DNA from: Pseudomonadota bacterium | GTDB taxonomy: Bacteria > Myxococcota_A > UBA796 > SXON01 | Assembly (NCBI GenBank): GCA_030684355.1 | Contig: JAUXTN010000179.1 | Coordinates: 1 to 64,000 of the forward strand | Direction of reading: 5' to 3' | Length of the DNA stretch: 64,000 bases | Shown: in pieces, positions 24,512-32,557 of the stretch | Position numbering within the stretch: the stretch's first letter is position 1 | How the letters are laid out: each line of letters begins with the position of its first letter | Program-made: the position numbers and the translations under genes | The notes under the pieces: model-generated | Seen by the model: only the letters and a program-made list of their open reading frames with translations | What the model was told of the DNA's origin: nothing | The model's database searches: none

Positions 24512-26065
24512 ATGGTGGGACGGCACAGCCTCCTGGTGACCCTGCTCCTCGCCGCGTGCGAGGGCCCGACCGTGGGCGACACGGGCCTCGCGAGTGACAC
24601 GGACACGGATACCGACACGGACACGGACACCGATACCGATACCGATACCGATACCGACATCCCCCCAACGCCCGACGCGGACGGGGACGGCCACGACGCT
24701 ATCGCCGACGGTGGGTACGACTGTGACGACGCCAACGCCTACGTGCACCCGGGCGCGACGGAGTATTGCGACACGGTGGATCAGGATTGCGACGGGGACC
24801 CGATGGGGTCGAGCTTGTGCAGCACGCCGATCGTGGTGGGCGCGGCGGCGATGCGCCTGGTGGCGATCGACGGGACCGACAACGATCCGGATGTCTGGTC
24901 TTCGGGCGCGGACATCTCGTTCGTCGGCGATCTGACCGGCGACGGCATCGACGACGCGCTCCGGGCTCGTACCTACTACGGCGACGCGCTGCTCTACGCA
25001 GGCGGCGCGTGGCCGGAGGAGCCGTACCGGGATGGCTTGGAGGGCGTGTGGCATCAGGTGACCGGTGTGGCACCCTCGGCGCAGCCCATCAACGCGGGCG
25101 ACATCAACGGAGATGGCTCGGACGATCTCGTGATTCACGACGCCTTCGGTGGCGGGATCCAGATTCGTTGGGGGCCGATCGACGACGAGGGGGCCAGGTC
25201 GTCCCTCGCCGCCGACGGGGTCTGGTGGCCGGACTACTTCTACGGGGGATTTTCGGACATCCGAAACTCGCGGACCGATCTCGACGGCGACGGGCGGATG
25301 GACCTGGTGATGACCGACGGGAGCGACGTGGAGCCGCCTTCGGACGTGGGCTTCGAGGTGTACCTGGGCGCGGACACCTACGAGCGGTGCCCGATCTACG
25401 CGGAAACACCCGGAGGTGGTCGACCCATCGGTGACGGTGACGGTGACGGAGTGACCGAGAGCGCCTGGATGGACGCGGACGGGCTCTGGGTGATTAGCGG
25501 CGTTGACCTCCGGTCGGCATGCGGCGGCCGGCCCAGCGACTACGCGGTGGGTTGGATGGCGCACCCGGAGTCGGGTTGGCGGTATCCGCGCGGGGTGACG
25601 GGCGACTGGACGGGCGACGGCGTGGACGACTGGGCGTCGTCCACGACCCGGGGTGACGAAGGCGACGAGGCGGTGTGGGTGATGTCCGCGGACATCGCCG
25701 TCCACGGCGAATTTTCCGCGGACGATGTGCATGGTTCCTGGGTGCTCGGCACGGAGATGCACTATCTGTACCCCTACGCCACCCCCGACATCGACGGCGA
25801 CGGCCGGCCCGACGTGGCCCTCGTCGAGGACACCGACAACCGTGTCCACGTGATCCGCGGCGGCACCCCCCTCTCCATCGCCGCCGACCTCCCGCTGGAG
25901 CACCTGACCTACGACCTCCAAGCACGCGCCGAAGGCGCGGGCGACTTCAACGGCGACGGCTTCGACGACCTGCTGCTCACCGAGGCCCGGAACGACCCGC
26001 CGTACACCAACGTCTGGATCGTGCCGGGCTTCGACGTACCGTGGGCGGACGCGTCGCGGTGGTGA
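24512..26065 (+). CDS. FG-GAP / MopE-type lipoprotein with Asp-Thr tract
   Basis: A 517-residue lipoprotein: signal ending LLLAAC (Cys16), then a 21-residue alternating Asp-Thr tract (24596-24658), one MopE-type unit (DCDDANAYVHPGA...C.TVDQDCDG) and about seven FG-GAP/VCBS-type blades (DINGDGSDDLVIHDAF, then DFNGDGFDDLLLTEA). These carry Ca-binding DxDxDG loops and should form an integrin-alpha-like beta-propeller on the cell surface. It ends in PWADASRW. A paralog with the same order and a similar end (PWGDPEYW) is encoded at 36725-38314. It lies between the Omp85 gene and tamB, which are normally neighbours, so it looks like an insertion. Its base composition looks slightly less GC-rich than its neighbours. 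Confidence 0.87.
   Translation: MVGRHSLLVTLLLAACEGPTVGDTGLASDTDTDTDTDTDTDTDTDTDTDIPPTPDADGDGHDAIADGGYDCDDANAYVHPGATEYCDTVDQDCDGDPMGSSLCSTPIVVGAAAMRLVAIDGTDNDPDVWSSGADISFVGDLTGDGIDDALRARTYYGDALLYAGGAWPEEPYRDGLEGVWHQVTGVAPSAQPINAGDINGDGSDDLVIHDAFGGGIQIRWGPIDDEGARSSLAADGVWWPDYFYGGFSDIRNSRTDLDGDGRMDLVMTDGSDVEPPSDVGFEVYLGADTYERCPIYAETPGGGRPIGDGDGDGVTESAWMDADGLWVISGVDLRSACGGRPSDYAVGWMAHPESGWRYPRGVTGDWTGDGVDDWASSTTRGDEGDEAVWVMSADIAVHGEFSADDVHGSWVLGTEMHYLYPYATPDIDGDGRPDVALVEDTDNRVHVIRGGTPLSIAADLPLEHLTYDLQARAEGAGDFNGDGFDDLLLTEARNDPPYTNVWIVPGFDVPWADASRW
24596..24658 (+). repeat. Hexanucleotide tract encoding (Asp-Thr)n
   Basis: GAYACN repeated to encode Asp-Thr ten times plus a final Asp. The unit is 6 bp, so gain or loss of units keeps the frame and only changes the length of the spacer between lipid anchor and folded domain. 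Confidence 0.9.
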
Positions 26066-26107
26066 CCGGCCGCGTCGGGCTCGTGGCTGGCGTGCATCCG
26101 GGGCGTT

Positions 26108-26126
26108 GCGGGGGCGGAGCCCCCGC
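26108..26126. terminator. Strong GC hairpin after the lipoprotein gene
   Basis: Perfect 8-bp stem GCGGGGGC / GCCCCCGC with loop GGA, 43 bp after the stop codon at 26065. No T-run follows, so it is either a weak terminator, an mRNA-stabilising hairpin or a REP-like element. Confidence 0.4.
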
Positions 26127-26171
26127 CCCAGGCATCCCTACCGGCGACTTCGAAGGGGACGGCTTAGATGG

Positions 26172-26288
26172 CCCCTTGGCCGAGATCCGATGGCGCAGGG
26201 GAACGTTCGGGACGACATGATCGCCGATCCGCGCTTCGCGGACGCGCCGTGCGTCGTCGCTCCCTCCTCCCTCGCCGAGGCCTTCTAG
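26172..26288 (+). pseudogene. Decayed copy of the Omp85 3' end
   Basis: The frame ending in TAG at 26286-26288 reads DPRFADAP...SSLAEAF, against DPLFAEEP...LSLAEAF at the end of the intact Omp85 gene (24424-24487). About 11 of the last 21 residues match and the stop falls at the same point; the likeness fades upstream, where only scattered residues such as P, VR and DP line up. The remnant's stop touches the tamB start (TAG then TTG), as expected if an Omp85 gene once ran directly into tamB. I infer that the segment with the FG-GAP lipoprotein entered here by recombination or duplication. The match is short and read by eye. Confidence 0.45.
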
Positions 26289-29200
26289 TTGGCCGCCCCC
26301 GCCCCCGAGCCCCTGCCGAAGAAGCCGCGTCGTCGCTGGCGGCTGCTCTCGGCCTTCTTCGTGTTCCTCGGGGGGCTCCTCGCGCTCGTGGCCGTCGTCG
26401 TCATCGGGGCGGGGATCTCGGCGCGCACGGACGGCGGGCGCGCGTGGCTCCGGGACCGGATCGTGGGGCTCATCCGCCCGGTCAACGGGGGCCTCACCGT
26501 CGGCACCCTCGAGACGGACCTCTACTCGAACGTCGTCCTCCACGACATCACGCTCACCGACGCCGCCGGCGGGGTGGTGGGCCACATCGACACGCTCACC
26601 GCGACGTACCGGCTGGGCGGGCTGCCGGGGCGCGTCCTCGTCGTGCCGACGGTGCGCGCGGAGGGCCTGGACCTCACCCTCACGGAGACACCCACCGGCG
26701 TCGACATCGCCGGGCTCTGGGACGACGGGAGCCCGCCCTCCGGGAAGCCGTGGACGGGCGTGGGGCTCGACCTCGTGTTCCCAGACGTCGCGATCGCCGG
26801 GGCGCGCGTGCGCTACCGTCGCCTCCCCGCCGCCGACGCCCCCGCCGGGGAGCCCGCCGTGGAGTACGGCTTCGACGCCGCCACGCTCACCACCTCCGTG
26901 GCGCTGCGCGGTCCCGCCGTGCTCGTCGACGGCCTGAAGCTCGACTCGCCCCGCACCGTGCCGGCGATGGGGGCGCTGTCCGTCGCGACCGACATGCGCT
27001 GGGATCCCACCACGTTGTGGTTCGACGCGGCGGACGTGGGGCTCGGTCCAAACCGGGTCGGGGTCAAGGGCGGCATCGGGCGGCTCGACGGGGAGGCCAC
27101 GGTCGGACTCCAGATCGCGACGTTGCACGTGGACACCGACTCGCTCGCGCCGCTCCTCGGGACCGCGCCGGCCCCCCCCACCGTCCCCGCGGTTGTCCCC
27201 GCGGTCGTCCCCGTCGTCGTCGCCCCGGCCCCCCTCACCGTCCCCACCCCCACGACCCCCGCCCCCATCACCCTCCCCGTGACCGGCATCTTCGACGCCA
27301 CCGGCGGCATCGCCGGGCTCCTGAAGGCGCCGACCGCGCTGCTCGAGATCAAGACCCCCGGCGGCGTGGTCCACGCCAACGCGAACCTCGACCTCCGCGA
27401 GCCCCGCGCGACGTGGGGCGGGAGCCTCACGCTCGACACCGTCGCCGTCCACACCTTCGTGCCCGCGGTCCCCGACCCGATGGTCCTGGGCGGGGTCGTC
27501 ACGGTGGACGGCGCCGGGTTCGGTTGGCCCGCCGACCTCGACGCCAACGCCGTCTTCGCGTTGACCGCGCCCGCGCTCGACACCTTCGACTCGCTCTCGG
27601 CGCGCGGCACCGCCCACCTCGTCAACGGGGTGGTGGACGTGCCCGAGCTCGTCCTCGACGGCCCGGGGATGCACGTCGATGCCGCCGCCACCGTGCGGCT
27701 CCTCGGCGAGTCCGGGGATGCCCGCCTCCGGACGGTGTGGCTCGACCTCGCGCAGCTCGACCGCTTCGGCGCCGCCGGCGGGCGCGGCCGCGTCGCCTTC
27801 ACCGGGAGCGGGGCCTTCGGCTGGGGCGAGCGGACCGCGTTCTCCGCACAGGGCAACGTGCGCGGCACCCGCGTGGGCTGGGCCGACCTCGTGGACGCCC
27901 AGGCGCTCGACGGCCCCGTCACCGCGACGTGGAGCCCGGAGCGGGGCGTGAACGTGGTCGCGGGGCTCGATCTGCACGCCGTCTCCCCCGCGGCCGCCCC
28001 CGACTACGCCGCCGCGACCGGGCGCCTCGACGGCACCGTCGCGATCGGGACGGACGGCGCCCTCGCCATCGACGCCGACGCCGTGATCGTCGGCCTGACG
28101 GGCCCCGAGGTGCGCGCGGAGCGCCTCGCGGTGAAGGGCGCCCTCACGCGCAGCGCCGCCGGCCGCCTCGACGGCGAGGCCGACGTGTCGACCGGCCCGC
28201 TCGTGGTCGCGGACCTGAAGTCGGACCGCGGTGTCGGCCACGTGCGGTTCGAGGGCGACACGGTCGCCGTCGTGCTCGACCTCTGGGATGGCGAGCGCAC
28301 GCTGCTCGGCGTGGACGGCGAGCTGGACGTGAAGGCGATGGCCATGCGCGCGCGGCGGCTCGAGCTCGCCCCGAACGCGGAGCTGGTGTGGGCGGGCGAG
28401 GGCGTGCAGACGCTGCGCCTCGTCCCGGGCGGGGTCCAGGACGTGCACCTGCGGCTCGTTTCGGACAACTCCGTGCTCGCGGTGGACGGCGGCGGCGTGC
28501 GCGGCGGCCTCATCGACCTGAAGCTCGACGTTCGCGACGCCCGCCTGGACTGGCTCGCCTCGGTGTGGCCCGACCGCTTCGCGGGCTACGCCGGCCGGGT
28601 AGACGCCCGCGCCTCGTTGGAGGGCCACTCGTCACGCCCCGCGCTCTACGTGGACGTGTCCGCCGTCGGCCTCACCGTGCCGGGGGCGGTGCAGGGCATG
28701 GACCTCGACGTGCAGGGGGTCGGCGGGGACCGTCGCCTCAGCCTCGAGGGCCTCGTGCGTGCCGGCGGGCAGACCCTCGCGCGGCTCGAGGGCGACCTCC
28801 CGTTCTCCCTCGCAATCGACGCCCCGGGCCTCCTCACCGCGGGCGACCTCGAGCTCCATGTCGTGCTCCCGCCCGCCGGCAACGAAGCCTGGACCGCCAT
28901 GCTCCCCGGCGTGAGCCTCCCGGTCTTCCGCGCCTCCGGCGAGCTCTCGCTCGTGGGCCCCGTGCTCGATCCCGTCGTGGGGCTCGTCGTGGCGCTCTCG
29001 GCGCCCGTCGGCCAGGAGGGAGACTGGGTGCGTGTCGACCTCGACGGCGCCACCGTCGACGGCCTCTTCCAGCTCCGCGCCGTCGCGCGCGAGCGGCTCG
29101 AGCGGCGCGCGCAGATCGACGGCACGGTGGCCCTGCACGTCTCGGACGTCGTCCGGAGCCTGCTCGGCGAGGGGCCGGCGGTCGATCTCGCGTCCCCCGC

Positions 29201-30971
29201 CGCGTGGGCCGGCGCCATCGAGCTCGACGTCGTGCCCCTCCGGCTCCCCATCCAGACGCTCGCCACGTTCGTCGACCTGCCCGCCAGCCTCCTCGGCGAC
29301 CTGTCCGGCGGCCTCCACGTGAGCGGCCAGGCCCGTGCCCCGCGCGTGGAGGGCGCGCTGTTCCTCTCCGGCGGGCACCTCGGAGACCTCCCGCTCTCCC
29401 CCGCACTCGTCGCGGTGGTCCCCGCGGAGGGCGGCTACCAGGTCGACGCCAGCCTCGGGTTCGGCGAGGCCAGCGCCGCCACCCTCTCCGGGTTCGTGCC
29501 CTTCGACCCGACGCTCGACACCGACCTCGCCGTCGAGCTGAAGCGCTCCGGGCTCGCCCTCGTGGTGACGGCCGCGGACGTGCCCCTCGCCGCCGTCGGC
29601 GCGGCGTGGCCGACGCTCACCGCCACCAGCGGCACCCTCGACGCGACCGGCACCATCACCGGCTCCCTCTCCGATCCGCAGCCCGACCTCACCTTCGGCC
29701 TCACCGACGCCGACTTCGTGCTCGCCCTCACCGGCGTGCGCTACCACGAGGTGTCGTTCTCCGGCCGCCTCGGCCCGACGGACGTGGAGATCAAGGATCT
29801 CAACGTGCGGACCTCGCGCATCGGCCGCGCCGGGAAGGACGCCCGGGCGATGGACGGGCGGGTGACCGGCGGCATGACCGCGCGGCGCGAGGAGAAGCGC
29901 GCGTCCTTCGGCGGCGACCTCGTGTTCGACAACGCGTGGATCGTGGACAAGCCCGACCAGGTCCTCCGGACCGACGGCAAGCTCCACGTCGAGGACCGGG
30001 ACGAGAAGATCCGGATCACCGGCAACCTCGCGGTGGTCGAGGGGCAGCTCTTCGTGTCCGAGCGGTTCTTCAGCGGGCGGAGCGACCTCGCCCTCGATCC
30101 CGACATCGTCGTGATCCGGGGCGACACGGCGGCCGCGGAGGGGCCGATGGAGGGGGCCCTCGCGGTGGAGGAGGGGCCGCCGATGCCCGAGTGGCTCGAC
30201 CTCGACGTCGACGTAGCACTCGATCGCAACGCCTTCATCGACGCCACCCTCCCGCTGGAGAGCGTGGTCGGCGGGGGCTTCCAGAGCCTCTCGTCCATCA
30301 ACGTCAACGCCCAGCTCGACGGGGATCTCGCCGTGCGCATCGCGAACGGGAACCTCTCCCTGGTCGGCCAGCTCCTGCCCCTGCGCGGCGTCGCCCGCGT
30401 CTTCAGCGTGCCCTTCGAGCTCACCGGCGAGGCCATCTCGTTCACCGGCCGCGAGTACACCGATCCGGTGCTCGACCTCGTCGCGGTCCACAACAACGCC
30501 GACTACGGCGCGATCACCACGAACATCACCGGCACGCCGTCGGACCTGCGCCTCGCGTTCTCCTCCGAGAACAGCGACCTCGCGCCCGACGACGTGCTCG
30601 CGGTCCTCCTCCTCGGCCGCCCGCTGAACGAGGCGGACACGGGGGATGCGTCCGCCAACGGCGACCTGCTCACCGCCGCGCTCTCGACCATCGGGAACAC
30701 GCTCGTGAAGAGCCAGGTGACGGCCAGCAGCCGCGCGCTCGACGTGCTCGAGGTCGACGTGACGGGCAGCATCCGGGCGGGCCGGCGCGTGCCCGGGACC
30801 GACAACATGTTCCTCCTCGGCACCTACAACTGGAACGTGGCCGACCCCACCGAGGAGAACGTCGCGGAGGTGACCCTCGAGGTGCGGCTCGACAAGGCGT
30901 GGCAGTTCGACTTCACCACGGGCACGTCGGGCATCAGCTCGGTCGGCTTGTACCGGAAGTGGCGGTTCTAG
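26289..30971 (+). CDS. tamB: TamB-like translocation and assembly protein
   Basis: A 1,560-residue protein starting at TTG 26289, with GAGG 7 nt upstream. A short basic cytosolic tail (KKPRRRWRLL) precedes one membrane helix (residues ~20-45). A very long run of beta-helical AsmA/TamB repeats follows (for example VRAEGLDLTLTETPTGVDI, LDVRDARLDWLASVWPDRF). The last ~350 residues match the DUF490/TamB C-terminal domain in layout: LSLVGQLLPLRGVARVF, TGTPSDLRLAFSSEN, DDVLAVLLLGRPL and a final beta strand ending in WRF. TamB spans the periplasm as a groove-like filament and works with an Omp85 partner, encoded upstream. A Pro/Val/Thr-rich insert sits at ~295-335. Its 3' end overlaps the convergent methylase gene by 38 bp. 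Confidence 0.9.
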   Translation: MAAPAPEPLPKKPRRRWRLLSAFFVFLGGLLALVAVVVIGAGISARTDGGRAWLRDRIVGLIRPVNGGLTVGTLETDLYSNVVLHDITLTDAAGGVVGHIDTLTATYRLGGLPGRVLVVPTVRAEGLDLTLTETPTGVDIAGLWDDGSPPSGKPWTGVGLDLVFPDVAIAGARVRYRRLPAADAPAGEPAVEYGFDAATLTTSVALRGPAVLVDGLKLDSPRTVPAMGALSVATDMRWDPTTLWFDAADVGLGPNRVGVKGGIGRLDGEATVGLQIATLHVDTDSLAPLLGTAPAPPTVPAVVPAVVPVVVAPAPLTVPTPTTPAPITLPVTGIFDATGGIAGLLKAPTALLEIKTPGGVVHANANLDLREPRATWGGSLTLDTVAVHTFVPAVPDPMVLGGVVTVDGAGFGWPADLDANAVFALTAPALDTFDSLSARGTAHLVNGVVDVPELVLDGPGMHVDAAATVRLLGESGDARLRTVWLDLAQLDRFGAAGGRGRVAFTGSGAFGWGERTAFSAQGNVRGTRVGWADLVDAQALDGPVTATWSPERGVNVVAGLDLHAVSPAAAPDYAAATGRLDGTVAIGTDGALAIDADAVIVGLTGPEVRAERLAVKGALTRSAAGRLDGEADVSTGPLVVADLKSDRGVGHVRFEGDTVAVVLDLWDGERTLLGVDGELDVKAMAMRARRLELAPNAELVWAGEGVQTLRLVPGGVQDVHLRLVSDNSVLAVDGGGVRGGLIDLKLDVRDARLDWLASVWPDRFAGYAGRVDARASLEGHSSRPALYVDVSAVGLTVPGAVQGMDLDVQGVGGDRRLSLEGLVRAGGQTLARLEGDLPFSLAIDAPGLLTAGDLELHVVLPPAGNEAWTAMLPGVSLPVFRASGELSLVGPVLDPVVGLVVALSAPVGQEGDWVRVDLDGATVDGLFQLRAVARERLERRAQIDGTVALHVSDVVRSLLGEGPAVDLASPAAWAGAIELDVVPLRLPIQTLATFVDLPASLLGDLSGGLHVSGQARAPRVEGALFLSGGHLGDLPLSPALVAVVPAEGGYQVDASLGFGEASAATLSGFVPFDPTLDTDLAVELKRSGLALVVTAADVPLAAVGAAWPTLTATSGTLDATGTITGSLSDPQPDLTFGLTDADFVLALTGVRYHEVSFSGRLGPTDVEIKDLNVRTSRIGRAGKDARAMDGRVTGGMTARREEKRASFGGDLVFDNAWIVDKPDQVLRTDGKLHVEDRDEKIRITGNLAVVEGQLFVSERFFSGRSDLALDPDIVVIRGDTAAAEGPMEGALAVEEGPPMPEWLDLDVDVALDRNAFIDATLPLESVVGGGFQSLSSINVNAQLDGDLAVRIANGNLSLVGQLLPLRGVARVFSVPFELTGEAISFTGREYTDPVLDLVAVHNNADYGAITTNITGTPSDLRLAFSSENSDLAPDDVLAVLLLGRPLNEADTGDASANGDLLTAALSTIGNTLVKSQVTASSRALDVLEVDVTGSIRAGRRVPGTDNMFLLGTYNWNVADPTEENVAEVTLEVRLDKAWQFDFTTGTSGISSVGLYRKWRF

Positions 30972-32028
30972 GCGCGGGCTCCGCCGCGAGGGCCCGCACC
31001 CGCGCGATCGCGGCGGGGTCCGGGCTCACGACGTAGAGCAGCTCGGTGTTCCGGACGTGGCTCACCGCGCCGACCCGCTCGCCGCGCGGGTTGTGGATGC
31101 CGATCTGCGCGCCGACGTACCGCTTGTAGTCGTTGGTGAGGACCGCGATCTCGCCCCGGTGCGCGAGCATGGCCTCGATGTCGCGGCGGGCGAGGAAGCC
31201 CTCGTCGTTGAACGAGACCACGAGGTGCCGGGCCTGCGCGCCGCGGATCACCCGCTCGAGTGCGGCCGCCGCCCCCGGCTTCGAGTTGAAGGCGCTGCCG
31301 CGCGTCTTCACGTCGACGCGCTTGCACGCGGTGCCGTAGACCTCGGGGCGGTCCCACAACGTGAGGGTCTCCCACACGTGGTAATTCCCGAGGTACTTGT
31401 GCTGGTTGTAGGGGGGGTCGACGTAGCAGATGTCGCCGCTCATGTGCTCGACGGCGTCGATGGCGTCGCGACACGAGGCCTCGCCGGCGCCGGAGGGCGC
31501 GCGGGGGAGGAGGTCGGGGAGGCGCAGGGCGAGGTCGTTGTGGGCGCGGGGCGCCCAGGCCTTCAGGTAGGCCATCTGCACGCCGGTGGTGGAGTCGACG
31601 CGGTCGGCGGCCTCCATGAGCGCGACGAGCAGGACCGCTTCGAGGACCGGATCGAGGCCCTTCCGCGCGATGGCGTCCCGGATGGCGTCGACCCGGGCGC
31701 CGTTCTTCGGCTGGAAGAACCGGCTCCGCTCGCAGAAGGTCTCGGTGAAGTAGCCGGGGGCGCCGGGGAGGGCGTCGAATTCGGCGATCAGCGCCGCGGC
31801 GGGGGCGGCGTAGCGCTCGGCGTCGGCGGCGACGTAGCAGGTGGCGAGCGCGTGCGCGTAGGCGTTGTGGTCGTTGGCGAGGACGCGGTAGCCGGCGCGC
31901 TTGAGGGCGTGGCCGACGCGGGAGGTGCCGGAGAACAGGTCGATGACGGTGCCGCCGGGCTGGAGCGCCGCGACGACGCCGAGGATCGCGGGCACGAGGA
32001 GCCGCTTGCTGCCGAGGTACTTGATCAT
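30934..32028 (-). CDS. D12-class adenine-N6 DNA methyltransferase
   Basis: A 364-residue protein. Near the N-terminus it has MIKYLGSKRLL (the KW.GGK-like start of Dam/D12 enzymes) and the SAM-binding motif I, DLFSGTSRVG (~residue 30). The catalytic motif IV is DPPY at residues 204-207, followed by NQHKYLGNYHVWETL. The order motif I then DPPY is that of the D12 (alpha) class, Pfam MethyltransfD12. It transfers methyl groups from SAM to adenine N6 in a specific DNA site; the site cannot be read from sequence. No restriction gene is adjacent, so it appears to be an orphan. The last 38 bp overlap the tamB 3' end on the other strand. Start is ATG 32028. Confidence 0.92.
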   Translation of the reverse strand: MIKYLGSKRLLVPAILGVVAALQPGGTVIDLFSGTSRVGHALKRAGYRVLANDHNAYAHALATCYVAADAERYAAPAAALIAEFDALPGAPGYFTETFCERSRFFQPKNGARVDAIRDAIARKGLDPVLEAVLLVALMEAADRVDSTTGVQMAYLKAWAPRAHNDLALRLPDLLPRAPSGAGEASCRDAIDAVEHMSGDICYVDPPYNQHKYLGNYHVWETLTLWDRPEVYGTACKRVDVKTRGSAFNSKPGAAAALERVIRGAQARHLVVSFNDEGFLARRDIEAMLAHRGEIAVLTNDYKRYVGAQIGIHNPRGERVGAVSHVRNTELLYVVSPDPAAIARVRALAAEPAPRTATSGTSRPS

Positions 32029-32063
32029 CGCGAGGCAGTTACTCCGGTGGGGCGAGGGCGGGG

Positions 32064-32468
32064 ATGAAGTTCTGGGTGCCGGCGGGCGTGGCGTTCCTCA
32101 TCGCGGGCGTGCTGGAGCTCCTGTTCCTCGCGTTGTCCGTGCTCGGCACGTTGACGGGCGGGGTGATGAGCGTGGCCGCGCTCCTGGGGGAGCTCCGGAA
32201 CGAGGAGGCGCTGATCGGCCCGGTCGTCCTGCTCTTCTACGGCTTGTGGCTCGTCGTGACGGCGATCGCCGGGCCGCTCCACATCGCGGCGGGCGTGTCG
32301 ATCGTGACGGGGCATCGCAACCGCAAGCTCCTTTGGATTGCCACCGGGGCCTCGCTGCTGCCGTTCGCCACGATCTACTGCGCGCCCACGTCGCTGGTCG
32401 CCGGGGTGCTCGGCCTGCTCGCGGCGATCTTCTCCGATCCCCGCATCGAGGGGACGAACCCCGCCTGA
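32064..32468 (+). CDS. Small four-TM membrane protein
   Basis: A 134-residue protein with four hydrophobic segments (about 5-28, 50-70, 75-92 and 100-122) and a short polar tail. The ATG is preceded by a purine-rich GCGAGGGCGGGG stretch. It resembles small uncharacterised integral membrane proteins of DUF type, but I cannot assign a family. It is divergent from the methylase gene (35 bp apart) and lies 89 bp before the acetylation gene pair. Confidence 0.65.
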   Translation: MKFWVPAGVAFLIAGVLELLFLALSVLGTLTGGVMSVAALLGELRNEEALIGPVVLLFYGLWLVVTAIAGPLHIAAGVSIVTGHRNRKLLWIATGASLLPFATIYCAPTSLVAGVLGLLAAIFSDPRIEGTNPA

Positions 32469-32557
32469 GGTCGCGATGCCGGCTAGCGGCACGCGACTCC
32501 CGTCGCCGGAGGGCGGTCGGGGGGCCTGCGGGCGCGCGCCTTGCTACAGGGGGCCCC

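Noticed and set aside
26066..26171. A small gene between the lipoprotein and the Omp85 remnant
   Set aside because: No start with a ribosome site and no coding-like composition; it holds only the hairpin.
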